Shown here piece by piece: positions 36,805 to 44,762 of a stretch of DNA of 64,000 bases. The stretch's first letter is position 1; every line of letters starts with the position of its first letter. Origin of the DNA: Synergistaceae bacterium (GTDB lineage: Bacteria > Synergistota > Synergistia > Synergistales > Aminobacteriaceae); NCBI GenBank assembly GCA_018436595.1, contig JAHDLC010000034.1, positions 1 to 64,000 on the forward strand, read 5' to 3'. The notes under the pieces were generated by a model. The model searched no databases. It saw only the letters and a list, made by a program, of their open reading frames with translations, and was not told the origin of the DNA. Position numbers and translations under genes: made by a program.

Positions 36805-37452
36805 TCACTGTTTGACACATAATCTAGCCGGGTTTCCAAAAACCTTTGTAAAACACGGCACATCTCGAATCACGACCGCCCCGGCCCCGACGACAGCTTT
36901 CTGCCCTACGATTACCCCGGGAAGAAGAACCGCGCCTGCTCCGATGAACGCACCTTCCTTAACCCGGGTGTTTCCGCACAGGATGGCTCCGGGACCGATA
37001 AAACTGCCGGCTTCCACACTGCAGTCATGTTCGAGAACAGCCCGGGTGTTCACCACGGAGTTCTCGCCGACGGCCGCGTTTCGCTGCAAGACCGATCCCG
37101 CCATTATCTGGCTTCCTTCCTCGAGATTCACCGCCGGAGAAACAACAGCTGACGGATGGACCAGTGAAAGAAAAGAATAGCCTTGAGCCCTGAACCTGCG
37201 GAAGAGATCATTCCGCAGCGTCATCCCCGGAACAGCGCCGACACCGTTCACCAGGACAATTGCTTCCGGAGGCATGGAAAGGACAAAATCATCGTCTCCG
37301 AGCACTGGGATGCCTTCCCAAGTCTCCCCCGGATGCTTCTCGGGATCAATGACGCCCATGGGGCATATTCCGCCGGTCAGGAGGAGATCCAGCACCACCG
37401 AGGCATGTCCTCCCGCACCGAGGATCAACACCCTGGCCGAAAGGTTATTCAT
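36805..37452 (-). CDS. NeuD-like sugar O/N-acyltransferase (possible LegH function)
   Basis: 215 aa. An N-terminal Rossmann-like PglD/NeuD fold (LILGAGGHASVVLDLL) leads into a left-handed beta-helix of hexapeptide repeats (VVNTRAVLEHDCSVEAGSFI). Such proteins acetylate a 4-amino sugar nucleotide or the nonulosonate. In this operon it is the best candidate for the N-acetyl step between aminotransferase and epimerase. ATG at 37452 overlaps the neuB-type stop by 8 bases; the frame is open to 37515. Confidence 0.85.
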   Translation of the reverse strand: MNNLSARVLILGAGGHASVVLDLLLTGGICPMGVIDPEKHPGETWEGIPVLGDDDFVLSMPPEAIVLVNGVGAVPGMTLRNDLFRRFRAQGYSFLSLVHPSAVVSPAVNLEEGSQIMAGSVLQRNAAVGENSVVNTRAVLEHDCSVEAGSFIGPGAILCGNTRVKEGAFIGAGAVLLPGVIVGQKAVVGAGAVVIRDVPCFTKVFGNPARLCVKQ

Positions 37453-38518
37453 TGATGCCTTCATCGGGTTCATAGTCTTTCCCCGCCGTCCTGCCGAGCA
37501 ATTCCCAGAATTCAAAGGGAGACATGCCGTTACCGGGCCGCTTGAAGGCTATGTCATCACTGGTGAACCGTTCCCCTTTTCTTACCGGCCGTGACGCTAC
37601 GATGCTCTTTCTCACCAACTCCCTGGTATCCCATTCCGACCTGGACGGCACCTTTGCGCCGGTGCCAAGGGAACACTCCGCCAAACGCACTTCCTTAACC
37701 AAACGGGAAAACAAAACCGGATCAAGGGATGCCCTGTGGTCAGGGCCTGCCTGTTCCCGATCCAGTGTAAAATGTTTCTCAATTATGCAGGCACCGAGAG
37801 CCACGGCTGCGATCGAGACCGCCGTTCCCTCGGTGTGATCCGAGTATCCTACCGGAAGACAGAAAGCGTTCCTTAATGTGACCATTGCCTTGAGGTTAAC
37901 TTCGTCCACAGGAGCCGGATATTCGGAAGTACAGTGCAGCAGTGAGACTTTGTTCATCAGGGCGGCGCGGCCTTCTCCCGACGCAAAAGCACGAAGAAAA
38001 GAACCGGGGGATGGAGCACAGTGAGGTTCCGTATAACCGAAGGCGAGACATGAAAGCGCTGTCTCGACCTCGCCGAGGGTGGCCATGCCGGTGGAGAGGA
38101 TGACGGATACTCCTTTCCGGGCGGCACTAAGCAGGAGCGGGCCATTTGTTATCTCGCCCGATCCGAGTTTGACCGTCTTCATTCCAAGGCCGTCCGTCAA
38201 AAAGTCGAGGCTCCCCTGGTCGAAAGGACTGGAGAGAAATTCCATTCCTCTCCTTCTGCACTGTTCAAGGAGCGCTTCGTGAATCACAGGGGACAGTTCG
38301 AGCTTTGAGAGCATTTCCCACTGGGTTTCTTTTTCACCGGTCGTTTTTTTCTGGTACTCCGCCTTGGGCGCATTTTTCCGGACAAGGGCGGAAGCTGTAA
38401 ACGTCTGGAATTTGACCGCATCGGCCCCGGCGTCGGCTGCCGCGTCGACAAGCCGGAGGGCCGTTTCCTGTGAGCCGTTATGGTTTACTCCGGCCTCAGC
38501 TATGATATAGACACTCAT
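37445..38518 (-). CDS. legI: N,N'-diacetyllegionaminate synthase (NeuB family)
   Basis: 357 aa. The PEP-condensing TIM barrel begins VYIIAEAGVNHNG and holds VKLGSGEITNGPLL, HCTSEYPAP and GYSDHTEG; a C-terminal SAF (antifreeze-like) domain ends the protein (VRKGERFTSDDIAFKRP). It condenses PEP with a 6-deoxy-ManNAc derivative to give the nine-carbon acid. ATG at 38518 is chosen from GGAG spacing and from the normal N-terminus. legI rather than neuB follows from adjacent legB/legC. Confidence 0.9.
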   Translation of the reverse strand: MSVYIIAEAGVNHNGSQETALRLVDAAADAGADAVKFQTFTASALVRKNAPKAEYQKKTTGEKETQWEMLSKLELSPVIHEALLEQCRRRGMEFLSSPFDQGSLDFLTDGLGMKTVKLGSGEITNGPLLLSAARKGVSVILSTGMATLGEVETALSCLAFGYTEPHCAPSPGSFLRAFASGEGRAALMNKVSLLHCTSEYPAPVDEVNLKAMVTLRNAFCLPVGYSDHTEGTAVSIAAVALGACIIEKHFTLDREQAGPDHRASLDPVLFSRLVKEVRLAECSLGTGAKVPSRSEWDTRELVRKSIVASRPVRKGERFTSDDIAFKRPGNGMSPFEFWELLGRTAGKDYEPDEGINE

Positions 38519-38522
38519 CTCA

Positions 38523-39674
38523 TCACTCCGTCCATGGGATGGCATGGAAACGCTTCGACGGTTCCAGGACTGCAGTTTTCAGGTACTCCGCCATCAACGC
38601 TGAAGGGGCGGGAAGGTCCGGCGATATCTTGCCCGTCTGGCGGCGCCTGGTAAGGGCATGGCGCACCGCTGACTCCACTCCGTCCGTTTCACAGCGGCAG
38701 TCGATCACAAGCCCATTCCGAAGGCGCCCTTCCTGCCTTCCCCCGATGTTCACCACCGGGACGCCGAAGAGAGGCGCTTCCATGATGCCGCTTGAGGAAT
38801 TGCCGATAATGGCATCTGATATCGAAAGCATACCCCAATATCGTTTCCTCCCCAGTGACTGGACAAAGACCCGTTTTTCCGGAGCGAGCCTGCAGAATTC
38901 GAGCATCCGCTCGTTGATTATCCGTCCGTCAGTGTCGGCGTTGGCTCCGGTGAAGACAATAGTTGCCGACGGGAAACAGTCCAGCGCAAAGAGGAGACGT
39001 TCTATCTGCTCTTCTGCAGGCAAAGGAGAGCGGGTTTCAGGGTGATAGGTTACGACGAAGAGGGGTGATGAAAGGAGAATGCCAAGGTGCTGCTCCAGTT
39101 CTTTCCTGGCCGGCAGTTCCGTCTCCCTGATCCCGTCAAGGCACGCCGGACCGACGACGAAGACCGAATCGGGAACCTCCCCCATCTGGATCACCCGCCG
39201 CCGGTAATCTTCATGAGCCACAAAGTGGAGGGAACTCATCTTGGTGATGGCGTGCCGGAAGGCGTCATCGTAAGCGCCGAGGGTGATCTCGCCTCCGTGG
39301 ATGTGGGCGACGTGGATACCCGCGAGCACGGCCGCCGCCGCGGCACCGAGCATCTCGTACCGGTCGCCCAAAATGACCAGAATGTCCGGTTTCAGTTCAT
39401 CAAGAGCGTCCGCGAAACCAATGATGCCGAGGCCAAGGGACTTGGTCACCGCAACGGGTGAATCGCCGGAGAGAAGCATCTCCACCCGTTTGTGGATGGG
39501 AAAGCCGTCCTCCTCGATCTCCTTCCAGGTCAGGCCGAACTCGGGCGACAGGTGCGCACCGGTAACAATAACCTGCAGCTCCAGGTCCGGATCGTCCAGG
39601 ATTTCCTTCATCAGCGGGCTGAGAAGACCGTATTCAGCCCTTGTGGCGGTTATGACGGCGATTTTCCGGGCCAT
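38523..39674 (-). CDS. legG: Hydrolysing sugar-nucleotide 2-epimerase (LegG/NeuC family)
   Basis: 383 aa, GT-B-like fold. Begins IAVITATRAEYGLLSPLM, with HIHGGEITLGAYDD and GNSSSGIMEAPLFGVPVVNIG, the NeuC signature. It would invert C2 and release the nucleotide to provide the ManNAc-type substrate for the next enzyme. AAGGTGAGGCA precedes the ATG; gaps to both neighbours are 4 bases. Confidence 0.92.
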   Translation of the reverse strand: MARKIAVITATRAEYGLLSPLMKEILDDPDLELQVIVTGAHLSPEFGLTWKEIEEDGFPIHKRVEMLLSGDSPVAVTKSLGLGIIGFADALDELKPDILVILGDRYEMLGAAAAAVLAGIHVAHIHGGEITLGAYDDAFRHAITKMSSLHFVAHEDYRRRVIQMGEVPDSVFVVGPACLDGIRETELPARKELEQHLGILLSSPLFVVTYHPETRSPLPAEEQIERLLFALDCFPSATIVFTGANADTDGRIINERMLEFCRLAPEKRVFVQSLGRKRYWGMLSISDAIIGNSSSGIMEAPLFGVPVVNIGGRQEGRLRNGLVIDCRCETDGVESAVRHALTRRRQTGKISPDLPAPSALMAEYLKTAVLEPSKRFHAIPWTE

Positions 39675-39678
39675 TGCC

Positions 39679-40782
39679 TCACCTTCTCATGGAAAGGACG
39701 GCATCACGGATAATCTCCGCCGCCCGAAGGGTGGATTCTTCATCGTTGACCGTGGAAGCGGGAATGTTGATGCCCTGTTCGAATATACGCTCGGCATGGG
39801 GATAAGAAAACCGGCAAGAGTCTTTCAGGTAGGGATAGGTGTGCAAAGGAGAAAAGAGTCTGCGGGTGGGCACGCCTTTTTCCCGAAGTTTTTCCTGAAG
39901 TTCCGGAACGGCGCCGCCGGAAAGGGAGAATGACGGAAGCCACCAGGCACTCTGCGCTCCCGGAAGCTCTTTCTGGAATTCCACCTCCGGAAGGCCGGCA
40001 AGGACTTCCCGGTAGATCCGGGCAAAGGCCGCCTTCTTTTCCAGGAAAAAATCGATGCGCTCCATCTGGGCGAGGCCGAGGGCGGCCTCGAGGTTCGTCA
40101 TGCGGTAGTTGTACCCCATTTCAGGGTGGAAATATCCCTTTGACGCATCCCGTGCCTGGTTGGCGAGAAAACGGATGTGGTTCAGGTTCTCCCTGTCACG
40201 GGCAACGACCATGCCTCCCCCGCCGGTGGTGATGAGTTTGTTTCCGTTGAAGCTGAAGCAGCCGAAATTCCCCAGGGTTCCGGAGGGTTTCCCTTTCCAC
40301 GTTCCTCCAAGGCTCTCGGTGGCGTCTTCGATGATGACGAGTCCCCGCTCTTCCGCAATCCTTCCCAGTTTGTCCATGCCGCAGAGGTTGCCGTAGAGGT
40401 GGACGGGCAGAATCGCCCGGGTTCTGGGTGTAACGGCTGCCTCAGCCAGCTCGGGATCAAGGGTCCATGTTTCGGGGTCCACGTCAACAAGCACAGGGGT
40501 CGCCCCGGTGTACAGGATGGGGTTGACGGAAGCGGCAAAGGAAAGGGCGGGCACGATGACCTCGTCCCCCGGTCCCACCCCCGCCTCGGCAAGGGCAATG
40601 TGGAGGGCTGCGGTACCGCTCTGGACCGAGACGCAGTCCTCCATCCCGAGGTACCTGGCGAACCGCTGCTCGAACTCCGGCACGAAGGGGCCTGCGGTGG
40701 AAACATAGGTGGAATCCACGCACTCCATGAGTTTCGCCTTTTCCGCCCCTCCAAGGTTTGGTGCGTCAAGAAGCAGGAACAT
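39679..40782 (-). CDS. legC: DegT/DnrJ/EryC1 PLP-dependent sugar aminotransferase (LegC-like)
   Basis: 367 aa. Aspartate-aminotransferase fold with the PLP lysine in SFNGNKLITTGGGGMVV, phosphate-binding SGTAALHIAL and LEDATESLGG-type region (IIEDATESLGG). It aminates the 4-keto sugar made by the dehydratase. ATG at 40782 is chosen because AAGGTG lies 6 bases upstream; an in-frame GTG at 40791 coincides with that site. Confidence 0.93.
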   Translation of the reverse strand: MFLLLDAPNLGGAEKAKLMECVDSTYVSTAGPFVPEFEQRFARYLGMEDCVSVQSGTAALHIALAEAGVGPGDEVIVPALSFAASVNPILYTGATPVLVDVDPETWTLDPELAEAAVTPRTRAILPVHLYGNLCGMDKLGRIAEERGLVIIEDATESLGGTWKGKPSGTLGNFGCFSFNGNKLITTGGGGMVVARDRENLNHIRFLANQARDASKGYFHPEMGYNYRMTNLEAALGLAQMERIDFFLEKKAAFARIYREVLAGLPEVEFQKELPGAQSAWWLPSFSLSGGAVPELQEKLREKGVPTRRLFSPLHTYPYLKDSCRFSYPHAERIFEQGINIPASTVNDEESTLRAAEIIRDAVLSMRR

Positions 40783-40794
40783 GTCGTTCACCTT

Positions 40795-41766
40795 CTATAC
40801 GTTATAGATGCCGCTCTTGTAGAGCGCCCTGCGACCCTTCATCCATTCGGCGGTACGCTTCAGGCCTTCCTCGAGGGAAACGGCGGCCTTCCACCCCGTG
40901 AGGGCGTTCATCTTCGACGGATTCGAAAGCAGCCGCTCCACTTCGCTCTTCTCTGGGCGAATCCGCTGTTCATCGGAAGTTATGCGGAAAGATTTCCCCA
41001 TGATTTTTCCGATGAGCAGGGAGAGGTCTCCCATGGAAATTTCCGTGCCCGTGCCGAGGTTCAGTACCTCGCCCACGGCACCGGGAGCTTCCGACGCGGC
41101 CAGGAATCCCAGGACCGTATCGTCCACGAAGGTCAGGTCCCGGGTTGGGGAAAGGTTCCCCAGGGAGATTTCCTCTTTTCCGTCGAGGAGCTGGCTGATG
41201 ATGGTGGGGATGATGGCCCGCGCCGACTGCCTCGGGCCGTAGGTGTTAAAGGGCCGGACCACCGTCACGGGAAGGCCGAAGGAGCGATAATAGGAGAGTG
41301 CGAGATAATCCGCCGAGGCCTTGGTGGCCGAATAGGGGGACTGGGGGGTTATGGGGTGTCCTTCGTCGATGGGGACATATCGGGCCGTTCCGTAGACTTC
41401 GCTGGTGGAGGTGTGGATCACCCGCTCAACTCCGCAATCCCGGGCGGCCTGGAGGACGTTGTAGGTCCCCTCCACGTTGGTCTTCACATAGGCCAGGGGA
41501 GAAACGTAGGAATAGGGTATGCCGATGAGGGCCGCTAGGTGAAAGACCCTATCACAGCCATGAACGGCCTGCCGAACGAGGTCGAAATCACGGATATCTC
41601 CCGAAACGATGTCCATTTCTTTGGCGTATTCGGACTCCTCAAGCCATCCCCAGGAGTTTTTCGAGTTGTACCGAAGAAAGGCCCGGACTTCGTGGCCCCG
41701 CTCCGCCAGTTTTTCGGCCAGTTGCGAACCAATGAACCCCCCGGCTCCTGTGACACATATCTTCAT
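40795..41766 (-). CDS. legB: NAD-dependent sugar-nucleotide 4,6-dehydratase (LegB-like)
   Basis: 323-aa extended SDR: nucleotide motif CVTGAGGFIGSQLAE (residues 3-17), TSEVYG and the YSATK catalytic pair, then NTYGPRQS. It makes the 4-keto-6-deoxy intermediate that starts the legionaminic-acid branch. First gene of the sugar operon in transcription order, starting about 70 bases after the fla terminator. ATG at 41766 (GGGGGAAG upstream) gives the correct N-terminus; the open frame runs further upstream through the terminator. Confidence 0.92.
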   Translation of the reverse strand: MKICVTGAGGFIGSQLAEKLAERGHEVRAFLRYNSKNSWGWLEESEYAKEMDIVSGDIRDFDLVRQAVHGCDRVFHLAALIGIPYSYVSPLAYVKTNVEGTYNVLQAARDCGVERVIHTSTSEVYGTARYVPIDEGHPITPQSPYSATKASADYLALSYYRSFGLPVTVVRPFNTYGPRQSARAIIPTIISQLLDGKEEISLGNLSPTRDLTFVDDTVLGFLAASEAPGAVGEVLNLGTGTEISMGDLSLLIGKIMGKSFRITSDEQRIRPEKSEVERLLSNPSKMNALTGWKAAVSLEEGLKRTAEWMKGRRALYKSGIYNV

Positions 41767-41833
41767 GCGGCTTCCCCCATAATGGACTGTTCCGGAAAAT
41801 TTTAATCCCATTCCAGTATCGTCCGTTTGAGGG

Positions 41834-41871
41834 AAAAAATAAAGAGGCGGCCGCTTCTGCGGGCGCCTCTG
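41834..41871 (-). terminator. Terminator after flaG
   Basis: In the minus direction a 12-bp stem AGAGGCGCCCGC/GCGGCCGCCTCT (one mismatch) with an AGAA loop is followed by TTTATTTTTT. It separates the flagellar genes from the sugar operon. Confidence 0.9.
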
Positions 41872-41888
41872 GCAGTACATCGCAAATA

Positions 41889-42242
41889 TCAGGCATTCAC
41901 ATCGAGAAGGGCGCCGAAAAGCTCCCTGATATTCTCCATGAAACGGACCACTTCGTCGGGCGGAATCTTCCGGACCACTTCGTCCTTGGAGGTATCGATG
42001 ACCGACACCTGGTAGACATCCGCCTCCTTCTTGTACTCGTACTTCAGGCTCCTGTCGAAGGCCACCGCCAGCTTGTTTGCCTGGTCGACGGCATCCTGCA
42101 CCTGCTTTTCCGATACCGGTCTGACCGGAGGTTCCGCAGTCTTTTTCAGCGCAGGAACTTCGGAAACTTTTCCAACGGCCGCAATACCGGCTGAAGGCTT
42201 GTCCGGTGAAACCTGTGAAACGGCTGAACGAAGTATTTCCAT
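41889..42242 (-). CDS. flaG: FlaG family flagellar protein
   Basis: 117 aa. The C-terminal half shows the FlaG pattern (LAVAFDRSLKYEYKKEADVYQVSVID, then DEVVRKIPPDEVVRFM). FlaG proteins affect filament length. The N-terminal half is Ala/Pro-rich and low-complexity. GGGAGGTGCA precedes the ATG. It lies after flagellin but beyond a terminator hairpin. Confidence 0.88.
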   Translation of the reverse strand: MEILRSAVSQVSPDKPSAGIAAVGKVSEVPALKKTAEPPVRPVSEKQVQDAVDQANKLAVAFDRSLKYEYKKEADVYQVSVIDTSKDEVVRKIPPDEVVRFMENIRELFGALLDVNA

Positions 42243-42265
42243 TATTGCACCTCCCTGTCTCTAGT

Positions 42266-42296
42266 AAAAAGAGGGGAGAAAATCTCCCCTCTTTTT
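42266..42296 (-). terminator. Terminator between flagellin and flaG
   Basis: A perfect palindrome: AAAAAGAGGGGAGA, 3-base loop, TCTCCCCTCTTTTT. It works in either direction. It should end most flagellin messages, leaving flaG to read-through or its own promoter. Confidence 0.93.
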
Positions 42297-42314
42297 CTGT
42301 AGCGTGCTAGAGAT

Positions 42315-44636
42315 TTACCGGAGGAGCTGCAGCACGTTCTGGGGAAGCTGGTTCGCCTGGGCAAGCATGGAGTTGCCGGCCTGCATCAGGATGTTCAGCT
42401 TCGTGAAGTTCATCATTTCCTTCGCCATGTCGAGGTCGCGGATGCGGCTCTCGGCTGCCTGGAGGTTCGTGCCGGCGACGGTCAGGTTGTTGATGGTATG
42501 CTCCAGCCTGTTCTGGTAGGCGCCGAGCTTGGCCCTCTGGCCGGACACCCGGTCGATGGCGCTGTCGATAACGGTGATGGAGCGGGCTGCGGACTCGCGG
42601 TCAGTGACGAGCACGTTGTTGATGCCAAGGGCCTTGGCACCCATGTCGCCGATGTCGATGCCCATGTCTTCCTTCTCGTTGGCGCCGATCTGGAAAACGG
42701 TGGTGTTGTCCGCAAGATGGATGACCGTCTCATAGATACCGGAATCCCTGGAAAGCCTGAAGCCGAGGGCGCTCTCGGACCACTCCACCTTCGTGTTGGC
42801 CATGGCGTCGAATTCAATGTCCACATTCTTGTGGACCACGCCGAAGAGCATGTTACCGGTGACCTTGACGTTGGAGGCGATGGTAGCCCCATTGTGGGCG
42901 TCGTTGATGCTCACCCGGTACTGGCTCTCGCTGGAATTCTGGATCACGTTGAGGCTGAGGGCCTTGATAATGTCCTCGTCGCCCGCGAAGTTCAGCTCGC
43001 CTGCCTTGCCGGCGATGGCGGAGCGGATGACGAAGGTGCCGTCCACGGATTCGGGGGTATTGTAGGTCGAATCTTCAACGAAGTCCACGAACCGGTCGGT
43101 GTTACTGTCGAGGTACTGAGCCTGGCCGAGGCCGAAAGCTACAGCGTTGTTGAGCTTGAACTCGATGTCCCGAAGGGTGTCGGTGGAATTCAGGGTAACC
43201 ACAGCCTGTTTCCCGTTCCCCTGGGTGATGGTGATGTTCTGGGGATCCTCGATCATGAAACGGCCGTTAGCATCCCAGAACTTGTCAAGGTCACGGAGCT
43301 GCACATCGCCCTTGGCCACCTGACCGACGAATGCTGCCTCGAAACCGGCAAGGACTGCATTAGCGGCTGTAAAGTTGTCGTTCAGCTGCAGTACGATGTC
43401 GGACTCGTACAGCGTACCGTTGGCAGTATTGAGGTAGAAGTTCCTGAAGTGGACATCTTTACCGAGAACTGCTACATCGTCAAGAGTAAAGACTCTATCC
43501 TGCAAGGTTTGTCCTGCAGTAGACCCCCAGTTGCCAAACCATTCGGGGTTTGTAGTGCCGGAGATGGTGACAGTGGCATCGGTTGCCGCAGCAGAGCCGA
43601 CAAATGCCAAAACAATTTTATTGCCGATGGAGTAACTATCTGCTCCGTTCGCACCAGCAGCACTAATCGCCAATGTGCTGGCTCCGAGACCAAGGGCGGA
43701 GAGGTTTGCCCCGGCAGAACCGACCAAAAGGTTATCGTTCACTTTTGTAGAAACAGTCCCGTCCTGGTTCAGTATATTGCTGGTGGCACGGAAGGTAACC
43801 TGGTTGGTGCCGGTATTAACTGCCACAACCTCGAGATAAACAGACGCACCGCCAATTCCTGCTGCGGTGGCAGCAACAAGGTCAAGCCCCGCATCGGTAC
43901 CAAACCTCTGAAGTGACGTGAGGGTTGTGTCTGTTGCGGCTGCTGCACGGGTGATATTGTACGTTCCCGCAGGAAGGCTGTCCACCCTGATGCTTTGAAC
44001 ACCTGCTGCTTCGTTCTTGGTGACGTTCATGATCACGTTATCGTGCTTGATCTTGAAGATGTCGCTCTTCTGGATCTGGGCTTCGCCGGGGTCGGCAATG
44101 ATGCTGATCTTGAAGTTGCCCTCGGCGGCGGATTTCTGGCCGAACTGGTCGATCTGGCGCAGGGCGCCCCGTACAAGGGCCTTGGTCTCAAGCTTGTCTG
44201 AGGACCACAGCACGGATGCGCTGCCGTCGAGCAGCTTCTTTTTGTTGAACTGGGTGGTGGTAGCAATCCTGGTGACTTCTTCCTTCAGCTGATCCACTTC
44301 GAGCTGGATGTAGCTCCGGTCCTGGCTGGTGAGCGTGTCGTTGGCGGCCTGGACGGAAAGCTCGCGCATGCGCTGGAGAATGGAATGGGTCTCGTTCAGG
44401 GCGCCTTCAGCGGTCTGGATCATGGAGATGCCGTCCTGGCTGTTCCGCACTGCCTGGTCGAGGCCCCGGACCTGGGCGCGCATCTTCTCGCTGATGGCGA
44501 GGCCGGCGGCGTCGTCGGCGGCACTGTTGATCCGCAGACCGGTGGACAGCTTTTCAATAGACTTTTGAAGGGATGCATTCGTTGAAGAAACGGAATTGTA
44601 CGCAAAAAGCGCAGGTATGTTGTGGTATATTCTCAT
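42315..44636 (-). CDS. Flagellin with large central variable domain
   Basis: Filament subunit of 773 aa, longer than usual (about 275-500). The N-terminal D0/D1 region is canonical ([20 protein letters not shown], then [14 protein letters not shown]), as is the C-terminal one ([15 protein letters not shown]...QLLR). About 450 residues between them form a variable domain rich in Ser, Thr, Ala and Gly, with part (about 43480-43960) of lower G+C. These exposed residues are likely Maf glycosylation sites. ATG at 44636 is preferred over 44642 because AAGGAGG has an 8-base spacer. Transcribed from a sigma-28 promoter within maf and probably repressed by CsrA. Confidence 0.96.
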   Translation of the reverse strand: MRIYHNIPALFAYNSVSSTNASLQKSIEKLSTGLRINSAADDAAGLAISEKMRAQVRGLDQAVRNSQDGISMIQTAEGALNETHSILQRMRELSVQAANDTLTSQDRSYIQLEVDQLKEEVTRIATTTQFNKKKLLDGSASVLWSSDKLETKALVRGALRQIDQFGQKSAAEGNFKISIIADPGEAQIQKSDIFKIKHDNVIMNVTKNEAAGVQSIRVDSLPAGTYNITRAAAATDTTLTSLQRFGTDAGLDLVAATAAGIGGASVYLEVVAVNTGTNQVTFRATSNILNQDGTVSTKVNDNLLVGSAGANLSALGLGASTLAISAAGANGADSYSIGNKIVLAFVGSAAATDATVTISGTTNPEWFGNWGSTAGQTLQDRVFTLDDVAVLGKDVHFRNFYLNTANGTLYESDIVLQLNDNFTAANAVLAGFEAAFVGQVAKGDVQLRDLDKFWDANGRFMIEDPQNITITQGNGKQAVVTLNSTDTLRDIEFKLNNAVAFGLGQAQYLDSNTDRFVDFVEDSTYNTPESVDGTFVIRSAIAGKAGELNFAGDEDIIKALSLNVIQNSSESQYRVSINDAHNGATIASNVKVTGNMLFGVVHKNVDIEFDAMANTKVEWSESALGFRLSRDSGIYETVIHLADNTTVFQIGANEKEDMGIDIGDMGAKALGINNVLVTDRESAARSITVIDSAIDRVSGQRAKLGAYQNRLEHTINNLTVAGTNLQAAESRIRDLDMAKEMMNFTKLNILMQAGNSMLAQANQLPQNVLQLLR

Positions 44637-44643
44637 ATTCATA

Positions 44644-44677
44644 ACCTCCTTGTTTTGTTCCGGGCTTCCATGCCCAG
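44644..44677 (-). promoter_or_regulatory. Probable dual CsrA-binding site in the flagellin leader
   Basis: The leader has a hairpin CTGGGC/GCCCGG (44660-44677) whose loop ATGGAA presents a GGA, and downstream ACAAGGAGGT (44644-44653), which overlaps the ribosome site and nearly matches the CsrA consensus ACARGGAUGU. The two GGA motifs are exactly 20 nt apart, suitable for one CsrA dimer. csrA and fliW lie just upstream. Confidence 0.65.
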
Positions 44678-44743
44678 ATGCTGAAACTTAACTGCCTTCT
44701 TTATCGTGTTGCTGTAAGACCGGTTCGAGTCTGCGGGAAAAAC

Positions 44744-44753
44744 ATCACCTCCT
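44744..44753 (-). promoter_or_regulatory. Orphan perfect Shine-Dalgarno sequence in the flagellin leader
   Basis: AGGAGGTGAT is a full 10-base complement of the anti-Shine-Dalgarno tail. No start codon sits at 5-11 bases; the ATG overlapping its end is only 2 bases from AGGAGG and would give a 14-residue product. It may be a ribosome standby site or a third GGA site for CsrA. Confidence 0.45.
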
Positions 44754-44762
44754 GGTATCGGT

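Noticed and set aside
44700-44746. Leader peptide of 14 codons before flagellin
   Set aside because: Its ATG overlaps the end of the Shine-Dalgarno sequence (2-base spacing), which is too close for normal initiation; kept only as part of the orphan-site finding.
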